DNA of 64,000 nt from Candolleomyces eurysporus. Its lineage: Eukaryota > Basidiomycota > Agaricomycetes > Agaricales > Psathyrellaceae. Location of the stretch: NCBI GenBank assembly GCA_027579435.1, contig JANBPK010001191.1, positions 124,001-188,000 on the forward strand. Reading direction: 5' to 3'. Position numbers and translations under genes: made by a program. The notes beneath the pieces are model-generated. The model saw only the letters and a program-made list of their open reading frames with translations, searched no databases and had not been told where the DNA came from. Positions 21,701-33,600 of this stretch are shown here, one piece after another (the first letter of the stretch is position 1; each line of letters begins with the position of its first letter).

Positions 21701-23058
21701 TCACTGGGTCTGCGTAGCGGTGGGTGTAGCCGTGGAAATGGGAGTCTGAGTAGCGGTTGGTTGCTGACCTCCCTCAAACTCTCCCTTGTGCGAAGAGAAG
21801 CGGTGCTAGAGGAAAGTCAACGTCAAAGCCTACATAATTCCATAGGAACGTACCCGATCACCTCGATAGCTAGGTCGACCCCACGACTTCCAGCTGGGAC
21901 GTCTTTGGCCATAGGGACGGTACGCTGGACGGTACGCTTGACTTCTGTCATGGTAGCCGCCAAAAACCGGTCGACGATATCCATTAGACCTGTATGGTCT
22001 TCGCCATCCGTCGTGATGCCGGTAAGTGTGTCCTGATGCCTGAGGGGCATTGGCTTTGCTCGCCTGTGTGGTTGCGGCTGGTGGACGGACGGCCGCAGAT
22101 CCCGCAAGGGTGGCAGCGGGACGATGGCTTGAAGTCGTTGGTTTGGTTGGGGCACGCGTGGCAGGTGCAGGCTTGGGCGTAGAAGTGACGCGAGGCACCG
22201 AAGTCGTAGCTTTGCCTAGAGCGGAAGCTTTGGCATTTGCGTTTGAGGTTGCTGCAACGTTGGATACTGGGCTAGGATTAGCCTTCTTCACGACGGAAGC
22301 AGAACCTCGCGCAGAGGTAGTACCACCGTTCTTGTTAGCGGCGACCGCAGTGGGCTTGGGTCCTGAAGGCTGGGACGAGGTAGTGCTGGCTGGAGGCTTG
22401 GATACGACCCTCCTGTTGGCAGTATTCGCAGTCACCTTCTTCTGAGCGTTCTGACTGCCATGGAGGCTGTCTTGCTTCCTCGCGGCCCGTGGCTTGGACC
22501 TGGAAGTCCTTCCTCCGATCGGTCCCCGTGAGCCGGGCCCGGAGGTACCACCTGCCTTCGAAGTAACATAATTACGGCCACGCGATGGACGGTTCCTAGC
22601 GGCATTCATAGCGCCCCTAGTTGGTGAGCGACCGCGACCTTTCCTTGCGTTGGGATAAGCGAAAGCCTTCGAGCGTGCAGCCCTTCCAGACTTATCCTTC
22701 GGACCATTAAAACCCCCATGCTTACGGTAGTTCGTAGACCTGTTGATTGGCGCAGAGCCTGGAGTCGATGTTGCCTTGGCAGTGACTGTTGAAGAAGGGG
22801 TGCCTTTCGGCTTCTGAGTAACTGCAGCAGCAGCTACCGCAGTACTGGTATTCTTGGTTGACATCGCTCCGGTACGCGTAGCTGTAGCGACACTGGATGC
22901 AGTGGCAGAGCCAGACTACAAAAGTATTTTTAGTCAGTCCAAGGGATCGATGGGTGCACATCAGAAGGAGTGCTAATACTACTTACCGTCGGGAGAGCCC
23001 ATACACCGCTCTTGATCGCAAAAAGGGAGATAAGAACAAAGTTCTTGGAGAGTTTCAT
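21701..23058 (-). CDS. Secreted, highly basic low-complexity protein (Ala/Thr/Ser/Arg/Gly-rich)
   Basis: Three exons join in frame. Exon 1 starts at 23058 and encodes a signal peptide (MKLSKNFVLISLFAIKSGVWALPT). Donor GTAAGT and acceptor TTTGTAG (about 22918-22986) lead into a long low-complexity exon. A short intron (GTACGT..CTCTAG, about 21811-21855) then precedes a last exon ending ATQTPISTATPTATQTQ at TGA 21701-21703. The mature chain of roughly 370 residues is nearly free of cysteine and acidic residues. It contains Arg-Gly-rich stretches (ARKGRGRSPTRGA, RPSRGRNYV), Pro/Ala/Thr linkers, and a Tyr/Arg/Trp/Gly/His-rich segment (GWRRPYRSNGYRRPVFGGYH). The composition suggests an intrinsically disordered, polyanion-binding or cell-wall-associated protein. 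No known family is recognised. The splice sites and signal peptide are clear; the function is not. Confidence 0.75.
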
Positions 23059-23481
23059 GTTGGCAATAATAAAAGCGGTAACTAGGTTAAAGCTGACTTC
23101 GGTCAAATTTTTCGCAATGCGACTCCATGTAGGAAGCAGCAAGACTTACTTTTCTTTAGTTTTGGCTACTCTAAGGACCTGCCCGAGTTCTTGAGTTGGG
23201 TAGAATCAGTGAGTGCACTTTTGCTTAAAGAAGTAGAAAAAACGCACAGCGAATGAGTGTTAAGATGCACCAGGCAATCTGAGGACCGTCTATTCAAGGC
23301 GACCCCTCTTTATATCTGTTCGGACTATAGACACGATGGCCGCAATCTTGCTCAAGTGGGTCCAGCCGGGGAACATACACCCACAGATCGCGCATGGGCG
23401 GCTTTCTGATACCTCCCCAATGTATGAAATCGAGAATACAGACTGCCAAATGCCGTAGTCTCCGAGTACAGCGGTCATAAG

Positions 23482-24119
23482 CCTACCAGCTTTTCATGTA
23501 GACCCACGAATCGGCGAGCCCGGCTAAAAGAAACATCAGAGGTAATCGGTCAGGCGAAGCAGCAGCATCAGGCATCAGCCGAATGTTGTTGAGGAGAATG
23601 AGGCCGGGGCAACCGAAGGTGGGTGCCATCCAGGCTGGAGTCGATGAGCTTGTAATGTAAAACAAGCTCAGAGTTTCCTAAAGGCCAGGAATTTTCCGTA
23701 CAAAGTTGACTTAATTTCTACCTGCAAGGATATCTCCTTGCGGTGGAAGGGAGTATTGGCAACAATGTGTCCTCTCGGGGTGCAAGAGAGCCAAAGTGAT
23801 GAGGGTTAACATCGCCTCCAACATTACCCCATCCTCGAGAAGAATTGTATTCAGTTTTACACACAATTCGGCGGAGCCGGGGGCGCTGGGGCGTTCAGCT
23901 ATTGGCAGTCCGCGGCCCTGGCTGACGTTGGGAACGGACGCTTGGACATCGTGAATACCAAGGTAGGGAATCTTGGCCTTGCAACCGCTGTAATCGCTGA
24001 GCTGTGCACTTGGAACAACCGAAGGAATGGAAGACGTCTGCACACAAAGTCAGAAGGAAGCTTGCACCAGATGAGACCGTGGTAGTAGTTACTAGCGCGA
24101 GAGCAAGCAAGTATGACAT
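23482..24119 (-). CDS. Possible small secreted protein, uncertain exon structure
   Basis: A minus-strand frame opens at 24119 with MSYLLALALVTTTT, a plausible signal peptide. A donor-like GTCTCA and an acceptor GTGTGCAG near 24036 would join TSSIPSVVPSAQLSDYSGCK to it. Downstream (23900-23480) more than one frame is open and several weak splice sites compete, so the C-terminal half cannot be settled. One option ends in STPAWMAPTFGCPG..LADSWVYMKSW (stop near 23483), another in a shorter tail. No family is recognised. It could equally be non-coding sequence with chance ORFs. It is divergent from the F-box gene, with about 380 bp between the starts. Confidence 0.3.
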
Positions 24120-24549
24120 TCCGCCGCCGTAGCTGACACCAGTCGCGAAGATCTACTTCTCGTGACCGGTGCTGGCCCAACCGTTGTCGATGGCGGTGGG
24201 GCTGGGGAAGATCTCAGTCTTTCTGGCGAGCCGCGGAGGCTGTCATAGTAGTAGCCCGGAACAACGTTGTTTACTTCTCAACATGTGGAAGGAGTTACGG
24301 GACAAGAGCTTCCGTTGGTATTTCGCCTGTGATTCAAACATTGGGGAAAGCGCCACTTACAACATACTTAGATTCGCAAACCAGCATGTCGCCTGACCTG
24401 GTTGTCGTCGCTTTAGCAGGATCCTTTGACGAAGGCGGCACGTTACGCTCAAATGAATATCTTATCAAAATAGGACCCTCCTGATTAGTATCACTTACCA
24501 CTTGGCCAGATCACCCCACGTCGACGCTGCCACTTTGATCGTCCTGCCT

Positions 24550-26595
24550 ATGGACTCGCCATTCTCACAGTATCTGGACTCAGGATACAGTCCTTCAGAC
24601 GCCGAGATTCCTTTGATCAAGGAACTCATCCAACAAAGGGTCGAGGACATCGGCCGCATCGACATCGAGATCAAGGATGTGGAAGACTCCTTGACGGCGC
24701 TCAAAGCGCAGCGGAAAGCTAACAAGGTCTTCATCCGAAAGCATCAAGCCCTAATTTCCCCCATCAAGCAACTCCCACCCGACATCCTTTCAGCAGTGTT
24801 CCTTGCATGCCTCCCCGTCGTCAAGCTCAGGGAGGCATCCATGACGCGCAACCATCCAGCAGTAGTGATAAGCCACGTTTGCCGACAGTGGCGCCAACTC
24901 GCTTTCGACACACCTTTGTTGTGGTCTAGGATCCGGTTGATTCTCCCATACGTCAACCCCGAACCCTTTTATCACACGTACCAGTACCCAGCGATCGATG
25001 AGACAGACGTAAACGAGAAAATCGCCGTCCTCTTCGATTCAGCCATTCAGCGGCTATACGACGCGGCCACGATCTGGCTCGCTCGTTCCAAAGGCTGCCC
25101 TCTGTCTATCTTCATGGAAGCGTCCGAGGGTTCCGCCGGAGGATTCGTCATTCCCCAGATGAAAACCTTAGAAGGTTCAATACTCAAGGGCTTGGAAAAG
25201 CTTGTGGGTCTACTACGCAACGAGTCTCAGAGGTGGGAGGAGGTCAGATTCAAGTTTGCGATCCGTGGCAATATGCCCGAGTCCCAATTGAATCGGCTGC
25301 TTTTCCTTACCCCCCGAGATGTCCCCATCCTTCGCAAGGCCTCTATCGTAATCAACAGTTTGGACAGCATTGTACCAATGCATGTCGTGGGGTTGGAGAT
25401 TACGAACTCCTGGGATGGGTTCATAATGGGTACCATACACGGGCAGGCGCTGGAGTCATTGACGCTGGCCTGCCCCAAAGCTGCTACTACATTGAAGGTG
25501 TTGCGGGTGAATTGGACTGGGTTGACCGAGCTCTCGCTGAGACCTTACAAGTGGGTTTCGGGGCGGAAAGCCGGAACTCACTTTACCGCAGACGAGGCAC
25601 TCGATTTGCTCAGGCTCTGCCCGAACCTGGAACGGTGTAACCTCGCCATCGGAGACGGATCGCGTGACCCAGGCTTTGGGACTCCTCCACCCATTCCGAG
25701 TCCATTGCCAGCGCCAACCCTGATCACACCAGTTCAAGACGATAGGCCGGTATGTCGCCTTCCCTACCTTCATTCCATGACTCTTCGGGAGGATAGCGGT
25801 CGGACAGATAGTCTGGCCTCTGCTCTCGATCTTCCTTCCCTACGTTCCTTCACCCAAACCAGCCCCGGTGTCTGGCTCAGGCCGCCTCTGGGCTTCGGTA
25901 CCTCGCACTACGGTCCAGGTGGCTACTACGGTGGCTTCGGTGCCTCGCACTACGACCCCGAGGAAGGGAGAACGCGGTATGATTCCCCCTTGATGGGGTG
26001 GGTCCGACGGTTCGGGCATTCTATCACCAGCATCGATTTCAACCACGTCGGTACGCCTCAACAAGCTGTTGAGCAATGCTTGGAGGAGCTTCCAAACCTC
26101 ATCAGCCTCACGATAAGGTCCCCATTCTTGGAAAGTTGGAATACGACTTTGCCGGCCAGGGAGAGGACATCACCAGGTTGCGACTCGTTCTTGAAAAAGC
26201 TCACTCCAGAGGTGATCGAAGACGGGGACAATGTGACCGTATGCCAGGGTTGCTTGTGTCCTAAGCTGGAGAATTTGGTTTTGAGCAGCTTTTCGAATTC
26301 AGCTCCTATCCAGCTTGTGTTCTCCGAAGTTGGTGTGCTGGAATTTTTGACGGGCAGAGCAAAGGCCAGTTTAAGTACTGTTCCAGAAGTCAGCAGGGTC
26401 TCCAAGCTTCGATATGTCGGCGTGGGGTTTGAAAAACCACAAGTCATGGACCTCGAACAGGAGCTTACACGGAGGGGGTTCAATCTCGAGGAGTTTGTCG
26501 GGAAATGGAGTTATCCTCCTCCTTCCAGGCCGCACCTATACCTTCTGAATCAAATCCCTACGATAAGCGATTCTGCAATGGACGGTTTTTCGTAA
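24550..26595 (+). CDS. F-box domain protein (mushroom-type)
   Basis: A single uninterrupted frame. F-box proteins recruit substrates to SCF ubiquitin ligases through Skp1. The start at 24550 (MDSPFSQYLDSGYSPSDAEI) is chosen because related Agaricomycete proteins begin this way; an in-frame ATG at 24502 adds 16 residues. A coiled-coil helix (IKELIQQRVEDIGRIDIEIK..LKAQRKANKVFIRKHQ) precedes the F-box-like motif SPIKQLPPDILSAVFLACLP. SHVCRQWRQLAFDTPLLWSR comes after it, the usual mushroom F-box signature. The rest is a leucine-rich-like region of irregular repeats. An internal imperfect repeat GFGTSHYGPGGYYG and GFGASHYDP lies near 25890-25965. The frame ends at TAA 26593-26595. The family is very large and substrates are unknown. 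Confidence 0.85.
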   Translation: MDSPFSQYLDSGYSPSDAEIPLIKELIQQRVEDIGRIDIEIKDVEDSLTALKAQRKANKVFIRKHQALISPIKQLPPDILSAVFLACLPVVKLREASMTRNHPAVVISHVCRQWRQLAFDTPLLWSRIRLILPYVNPEPFYHTYQYPAIDETDVNEKIAVLFDSAIQRLYDAATIWLARSKGCPLSIFMEASEGSAGGFVIPQMKTLEGSILKGLEKLVGLLRNESQRWEEVRFKFAIRGNMPESQLNRLLFLTPRDVPILRKASIVINSLDSIVPMHVVGLEITNSWDGFIMGTIHGQALESLTLACPKAATTLKVLRVNWTGLTELSLRPYKWVSGRKAGTHFTADEALDLLRLCPNLERCNLAIGDGSRDPGFGTPPPIPSPLPAPTLITPVQDDRPVCRLPYLHSMTLREDSGRTDSLASALDLPSLRSFTQTSPGVWLRPPLGFGTSHYGPGGYYGGFGASHYDPEEGRTRYDSPLMGWVRRFGHSITSIDFNHVGTPQQAVEQCLEELPNLISLTIRSPFLESWNTTLPARERTSPGCDSFLKKLTPEVIEDGDNVTVCQGCLCPKLENLVLSSFSNSAPIQLVFSEVGVLEFLTGRAKASLSTVPEVSRVSKLRYVGVGFEKPQVMDLEQELTRRGFNLEEFVGKWSYPPPSRPHLYLLNQIPTISDSAMDGFS

Positions 26596-27710
26596 TCTTC
26601 AATGTTTTAACAATATAGGACATGAAATTCGATTACTCGGCCATGAACAAAGCAATAATGAGAATGAGTAGAAATAGTTTGAAACAGGGGCCAAGAATCG
26701 GACGCACAGAAATATATTTCTGGGCTGTAAAGTGTTGGCACTGCGGTGGCAGGAATGGTGGTAGCCGAGGTTGACGCTAGATATACCGAGAGAAACCCGC
26801 CATTCTTTGGAGTAGCCAACATTACCACGAACAAACGCTTAGAAGTCATCGTTAGTAGGCAAGAGTATTTTCTATTGATACATCGGGATAAAGTAAATAG
26901 TGTAGGAGTGGGATACAGCAAAGTAGTAATAACTATGACGGAAAAAATCAATCTCGAAACGGTACAGAGGGACGACTCCATTCACGGATAACTGGAGTGT
27001 GGATATAGAAAGATAGTACTGGAAAGCAGTTAACAAAAAAGTACCAAGATAAGATGGATCGGATTCGAAAGAGAGATTGAAAACCTGACATCAAAAAGCG
27101 GTGAGCCCAGAAAACTTTCCAGGAGATCAAGGTATTGCACCACAAGAACAAAAAGAGATATAAATCTAGTCCGAGGAGAGCCAAAGACGCTTCGAGTCGA
27201 AGCAAAAACGAATGAAGAGAAAAGAAGAAAGGCCTGGACGACCAGAAATCCCTTCACCTCCAACGCGGGAACCAATCTTGGCCCCCATCAAAAGATGCAT
27301 AGGAGGAAAAAGGAAACGCCTCGTCAACAAGCACAAAAGTTTTAAACCCAACCCACGGAAAGCTCGGTCACCGAAACCAGCTGGCCATCCAGCACATCAA
27401 GTCCTACGGTCTACCCAAGCCCTCTGACGATACAGTGACGTACCCACTGGATGTATATCAGACTTTGATGAAACCTAATAGCCAGACATACCGTCCTGCT
27501 ATCGGCCATAAAATCAGACCGAGGGGCGGGCCTGCATTCCCGNAAAAAAAAANAAGTGCTGACAGAAGCTCGATATGACCAAAAAGGCCTTAGGGATTAT
27601 CGCTTCACGTCCACTGCCCAACCGACCAACATCCAGACCCGACGGCGACGAATAAATGCCGACACTTCCCCTAGGCTTCACCCTCGAGCTTCCCACCACA
27701 ATTCTTCCCC
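26596..27710. other. Intergenic region between convergent F-box and PDE genes
   Basis: This is AT-richer than the flanking genes and holds the 3' ends of both. Short ORFs on both strands lack start context and protein-like composition. The N characters at 27543 and 27553 flank an A run. No RNA gene, repeat or mobile element is seen. Confidence 0.5.
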
Positions 27711-30207
27711 TCATGACGACAAGACTGGTGGAGTTTGGTCCGCAACAGCCGAAACCTCCTTTCGAAACAAGGGGGATATGTGCGGTGAGGACCCATTGAC
27801 CGGCGACACCTTGCTCGAGATCAACNGGGGGAGATGGCGCTGGGCTTTTACCGGTACCGTTCAGCATGGAAGGTGGCGTCGATGGTGAAGCGAAAGGGTT
27901 TGATAGAGATGGAGTCGGCGAGACCGACACGACGGTCGATAGGGGCGAGGAAGAGTTGAACAAGGGGACATTATTATGGCTGAAACCTAATCCCAGACCA
28001 TGATGTCCTCCCAGAGAGTTCGGTGTGACACACCACGAGTTGCGGTGGTTCGCCTTGCTGATATGCCGAATGCTCAAACGAGCTGCAGCCCGTATGGCTT
28101 CGTGTCCATCGGCAGTTGTGAGAGCCAGAGGACTGGTCGAAGGGGTTGTACGGTCACTGCCATTGCTGCTTCCAGAACTGGAAGGAGTTCGACGACGATG
28201 ATTGCTAGGTTGGGTGGAAACAACCGAGTTTTGAGAAAAGGCTTCGGATGCTGGTGAGAAGAAAGCAGAGGATGAAACGCTCTCGCAAGGAGAGGTTGGG
28301 TCCGAATCCGACGATGTCGTGGAATTTGGGACCGATGCTGTGGTAGAGGGTGTAGGAAGGAGACTGGTGGAACCATAGGGCAATGTTAAAGGGAAAGCAG
28401 ATTGAAAATCGCTGGGTTGTCGGGGAGATCTCGGAGGGGGTAACGGGACTGCAGACTGTCGATCATTGTGTGATTCCAATTCTTCTTTTTGGGTTTTCCA
28501 CCGGTCTAGATTTATGTGACAGTGTTGGGCATATCTAGCCATTTCTGTAAGAAGGCGTTTGGTGAGGAACAAAAAAATAATTGAGAACATGAGGGAAGAA
28601 ACGAACCTGGAATGGCCTGAACCGACAAGTCGAGTAAAGGTTGTGCAAATGCAGAGATGAAGAATATCTGGGATTTCGCTTTTCCCAGCGGGTCTGCAGA
28701 GGGTTGCACGCTCGGTTGAAGGCAGAAATGCTGCTCAAGCTCAGCTTGAGCGGTCCATTCTTGCATCAGCGCCGTCGCCCAATGCTTGGCTACTGGGAAA
28801 GGCCGGCTCTGAATTGGGAGGTGAGACGCGAGTCAATAGAATAGCACGAAAAGTCACGTACGGGGTTGCTGATATCAGCATTCTTTAGAATTGCCTGACA
28901 TGCGAGAATCTGCCTCATGAAAACACTGTCCCGACGGCCAGCTATTTCCTCCTGGAAACGCTGCATAAAGTCTCCATGCACACTCATATCGGTGGCCAGA
29001 ACCGTTTGGATTAAGATCTTCCTAAATCTTGTGCCTTCTACAGGGTCGTCCAGAAGCACTCCGAGCCCATGGTGTCGCATGACACGAAGAAGAAGTTGGC
29101 AGTGGAGGTTCTCCAGCGCCGATCTTCCGTCAAATACCAGGGACAGTGGTGTTTGAGCGTTTTTCTGTTGGCCACAATGATGAGTTGAGAAGGCCGACCG
29201 CGAAAGAAAGGTAGCGACGCACCATAAATACGTTGGTTACACCCGGGTGACCGACATCGTGCCCAATAGCCGCAATATAAAGCGCAAATAGGTCGCGTAG
29301 GCCAAGAGTCTGGATCAGAGCATCGCTGTTAGGCACTCTTGAAGACTTCCAAGTCCGGTTGGGTTCTAGAAGGATGGTGACAGGGGGTACCATGTTGGCC
29401 GTCTCCAGATAACACTGGGTGGCTTGTAGGACGTCGAGAGCATGTTCGAAATTGTGATAGGTGTTCTCATATCGATATATTTGTCGTAAATGGCAGACAA
29501 AGGAATTGACTTGTTCTAGGAATGACGAGATTCAGGAGATCATGGAGAAAAAGTAGCAACTTGAGAACTCACTGAGGGAAACGCCGACGGCTTCCTCCAT
29601 GTCTTCAATTCTGTATAATGCCTCGAAAAGAATGATAGTGGATGCAAGAATCTCCTCCTCTGACAGTCTATGAGGTTCGAAATGCCATATATCCAAGGAC
29701 CTGATGAGTCTTGATCGAGCGGGCTTGGAGAGCGATGTTGGCACACTGAAAACACAGTTAGCTACCTCTGTTGAGAGACAATAAGGTACGATGGCCAACT
29801 CACAAGTCGCCAGCGTGTTCATTAACAGCTTGGAGCGTCTGGTTGTACATATCACTCAGCAGTTCGGCATATTGGGTTCTGGAGGACAAGACGGGTCAGA
29901 AATCGCTGGGATCGCTGGCATAGGGGTCGAGCACATACTCGACCTCAGTCCCGGCCCACCCTTTGCCCTGGCCACTGTTTCCTGTAGCCAGGAGGAGGCC
30001 TCCAACATCGGCGCTCCGCCGTTTCCACTGACGATGGAGCTGGCTCTGGGTGGAGAGATAGGACTGGTTGAGGGCTGCGACGCCGCAAATCATGANTGGA
30101 NGGGGGGTGGATGGGGAGACTGCCACCGACGCCCTGGTCAAAGCGTTGGATATGGAGGAGTAAACGACGACGAGGAGGGCGGACTGGCGGTGGAGGATGG
30201 TCGTCAA
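27711..30207 (-). CDS. 3',5'-cyclic nucleotide phosphodiesterase (class I, HD domain)
   Basis: The protein should hydrolyse cAMP and so damp protein kinase A signalling. After a poorly conserved N-terminus (start at 30207, with Ns at 30096 and 30101 in the first exon), an exon gives TQYAELLSDMYNQTLQAVNE and SLDIWHFEPHRLSEEEIL. The catalytic domain has the expected metal-binding motifs in order: YHNFEHALDV, AAIGHDVGHPGVTN, and ILKNADISNPVRD. WTAQAELEQHFCLQPSVQPS and FISAFAQPLLDLS close the domain. A long Ser/Thr/Pro-rich C-terminal tail follows. The tail frame is broken at the N at 27826 in a G/C run. The alternative frame beyond it ends in SPLFRKEVSAVADQTPPVLS at TGA 27711-27713 and looks more natural than the one running to 27514. 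Family and catalytic residues are secure; both termini are tentative. Confidence 0.88.
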
Positions 30208-30616
30208 TGTTGAATAGCCGTGGAAAGATGGGGTTCTTCGGTCTCGTGGAGGCTGTCAAGGTTGCTCTCGTGGCCCCCTCGTGGGTGAGGTGATCGTCGA
30301 TTTTTACACGAGCACCCCGCAATCAGCCGGATATGTCATAAAGCTCCCGGCTCGAACACTTTCGTCCTGTTGCTTGTGATGGGCCCTGGACGATATAAAT
30401 GAATTTTTTGAGCATGAATGGATGCAGTTCGCCCGCCCAGAGAGCCTCCAACACCAAGACAGAATTCCCATTGATCATCGTGCAAATCACTGGAGAAAAC
30501 GTCTGCAATTTGACACCTGCTTCTCACCATGACGGGATCAAAACGTGGTACCAGCTATACATACACAGAAGGGGAAGGTCGGCGGACACAAGAGAAACAC
30601 TCAAGAAAAAAGNAAA

Positions 30617-30699
30617 CGTCACCTGGGCGATTCGAACACTCGCGGGTAAAGCCCAACCGCTATCTGGGCAGGCGATCCTCACCACTCCGGCAAAATGAC
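30617..30699 (-). tRNA. tRNA-Ser-like gene or pseudogene
   Basis: On the minus strand GTCATTT (30699-30693) pairs with AGGTGAC (30624-30618) to give a 7-bp acceptor stem with two G-T pairs, followed by discriminator G as in tRNA-Ser. Box A-like TGCCGGAGTGGTGAGG, a long variable arm hairpin GGGCTTTACCC and box B GTTCGAATC are all present, and the total of 83 nt fits a class II tRNA. A T-rich run (TTTNCTTTTTT) lies directly downstream, like a Pol III terminator. The D-stem is weak, the anticodon stem ATCGC/GCGGT would close an 11-nt loop instead of 7, and the T-stem has one mismatch. No standard anticodon is clear (an AGA triplet is present but not preceded by T). A degenerated copy is therefore likely. 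Confidence 0.45.
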
Positions 30700-33600
30700 T
30701 GTACGAACGGCCCGCAAAGTTGCCCGCGGAGGTCAAGTGTTCGAAAGAGCGTTGCTGCTTCTCCTCAACAATTCCTGACGATGATTCCAACGGCCTCCGA
30801 TGGACGATCGTGTGCTTATTTTTGCGTTCTGTGAGGACCTTCCAGAGTGCCTTATTTGACATTTTACGGCAGCCCAAGCTCGGACGGTCCCGGGTAACTA
30901 AATGAGTGCCCCTGGAACTCACGTTTCTCTAAAGTTTGGCAGAATTCTGACAGGGTTTCTCGTATATCTCCTGAAGTCTCTGCCTTGGAATCTATTCTGT
31001 TTCTCGCCGGCCGTATAAACTGTTGTAATTATGCGGAACGGAAATAGACGGTCGGAGAATCAATTTCGTCGGCGTTTTCCATTGACAAGCCAAGCACGGA
31101 TGTTCGCGAACGGTGGCCCTGCGATGACCCTGATCACCAACACAAGGTTTGAGCTGGACATCGCTCAAGGACATCGCTCAAGTTACGGTCTGTTTGCAAC
31201 GATTGATCATGAATACATTTCGGCTCTTATCAAACCCACAGACAACACGAGGCGACCACGCTTCTTCATGGTACACCGACAAGAGGCTAAGCCCTTTTCT
31301 TTGGCTCATTTCACATTCACCGAATAACTTCAACGAATCACACTGATCTGTTGGTATGATATCATTATCAGGAACCTACACGACTTCAANCCTGGGCCAT
31401 AGTCTCATCCAGAGAAATGACGCGCCAACCAGAGCATCTAAATCCACGCCCCAGGTTCCTGCTGAGACGAGCAGGTGCCGACCACTACAGGATACAGACC
31501 AAACTCGACGTCGTCGCTTCCGCTTCGTATCAGTTCATATCATGACCAATCGATGTCGCTTCCACCTCTAAGAATGGTCCGTATTCTCGTTGGAATCAAC
31601 GGCGAAGTTATGCCTCCAGTATTCGCGGTACGGGCTTGATACTTAATTTTGGCCTATGAAATTCTAGCAGCGGTGGAAGTCCAAGGTCCGGGAATCCATC
31701 GGTGATATGACCCAACTATCAAACCTCGCCCCCAGCTGGCAACCGCCGTAGCAGGGTGCACTACAGAATTCATTGATCGAAAAACCGATATACTCAACCC
31801 AGAGTACAACCACCGCTAGCGGTCCCAAAATCGTCTCTCCGCTATATTGAAACCGGAACGTTCTGCGAATCGGTTCAAGAATCCACCAGAGACTGATCAA
31901 AATATGAAGTCCGGTGCGTTGATATTGTGAACATGTATTTCATTTAAACCCCCTCTAGTCCGTGATCGACTGTTGGGATACGATACAGCGTGCACGATCA
32001 GCTGGGTACGAAGGCCACAAACGTTTACTCAGCGCAATTGCGACGATACCCCCTTTCCTAGATGACTCATGCCTCAGCCGAAAAATGGGGTCCCTGCTGC
32101 CCTTCTCTGACGCCAAAAGGGACGAGGAGGAGAAGGGTTTGATTACTCCAACTTCACCCTTCTAGTCACATTTTGTCGCATTTCCTGGCTGTGGCAACAA
32201 ACGGCGTACTGATCGAGTCTCGCCACTGAAACCCCTCGCGATTGTGACGAGTCGACCAGTTGAAGCACAATCGCCGTGAGACTCGTTTGTGGACTAGGCG
32301 CCTTCATCCGTGACTTTGTCACATTGAGCGGTTCTCATCCTTCTAGCACGCTGCGGAAGTCAGGGCTACCAGTTGGCCAATCTCGCTGCCGGGGCGATTT
32401 GGTCGGAATGCGTACCCCCACCTTGAGGCTAATATGTGCCCCATCGTCGCGACCATCAACGGCATACACTCGCCCTTCTTCTCGTAGATCAAAGCAGGAT
32501 CAAGAAGCTATGTTCCGTCTCTGTATGCTGATTACACCCTCGGACTCAGAGGAGATACCCCTCAGTCTGTTTGCAAGATTCGTGCGTCATTCGCGTTTGC
32601 AGCGGCCTGCTGTTCAGATGCTGTGGACGAAGTCTAAGGCTTGCTAAAGGCTCTTACCCGAAACGCCCGATGAAACGGGACTTGAATCACTGGACGGGGT
32701 ACCAGACACATGAATTCATGCGAATCCTTCATTTCGTGAAACTTTTCAACGCACCGTCGGGAACATATGCNAAAAAAAAAAAGGTTAGCTATTTCAAATA
32801 CACCAAGAATGGACAGCATCATTCAAATCGCTGCTCATAACACGCCCCTCCGTTTGTCACCACATATCACACGCAGCTGAACTGCTCCGCGACAATGGTC
32901 CCACTCCTTAGATCTGACAGCAAGGTTCCGCAGCACTACAAGCTGCGGGTGCTTCGACCACCCCACGTTGCAGTGTTGGTGCTATGGTGGGGTCAATCGG
33001 ACGAGGTGACAGGTACATGTGGATACCGTAAGTCGAATTTTTACATCGCAAGCACACCCATGAGGTAGAGCCATTTTAATAAACTGGTGTCTTTTCCTGT
33101 CAGATAAGCTTTCAGAGTTTCAAGCTCGACCAGGGTCTGAGGCTATTATACTTGCCGCAGTGGCATCGGAGAAGGGTACTCGCAGGGGTCTCGAAATTCG
33201 TATCCACTGGGCTCGTTCTCAAGGGCAGCCAAGCCGGGCCACCACAGAAAAAGATCGCAGTATCGAGTTCAGCGGTGCTATATTTGATAACGGATAACGT
33301 NAAAAAAGGGCTCAAACTCGTGTTCAGACTAACACAAATCCAGGACGACTCACCGTCCACTGCGCATTTCACAACTTGTCGCGAGGCGAGCGACCCTGTC
33401 CATGGGCACAACCCCATGATCCAGGCAATACATATATGTATGATATACCCATCAGACGCTCGACGGACATCGATTGGAAAAGTGGAAGGGCACTTCGGTG
33501 ACGTCCGTTCTTATTGAATCCGATGCACGATAATTACTGGCGCCAAGCCGTTGGTTGGGCTCTGGGGGAGATTGAGATTGGCCGGAAAAGGTCTAGTCAG

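Noticed and set aside
26607..26981. Minus-strand ORF of 124 codons with a hydrophobic start
   Set aside because: It is AT-rich, between two convergent genes, lacks a credible cleavage site and has no family resemblance.
27514..27710. Extension of the phosphodiesterase frame to a stop at 27514
   Set aside because: It depends on reading straight through three Ns; the alternative frame after the N at 27826 has a more natural Ser/Pro-rich tail and stops at 27711.
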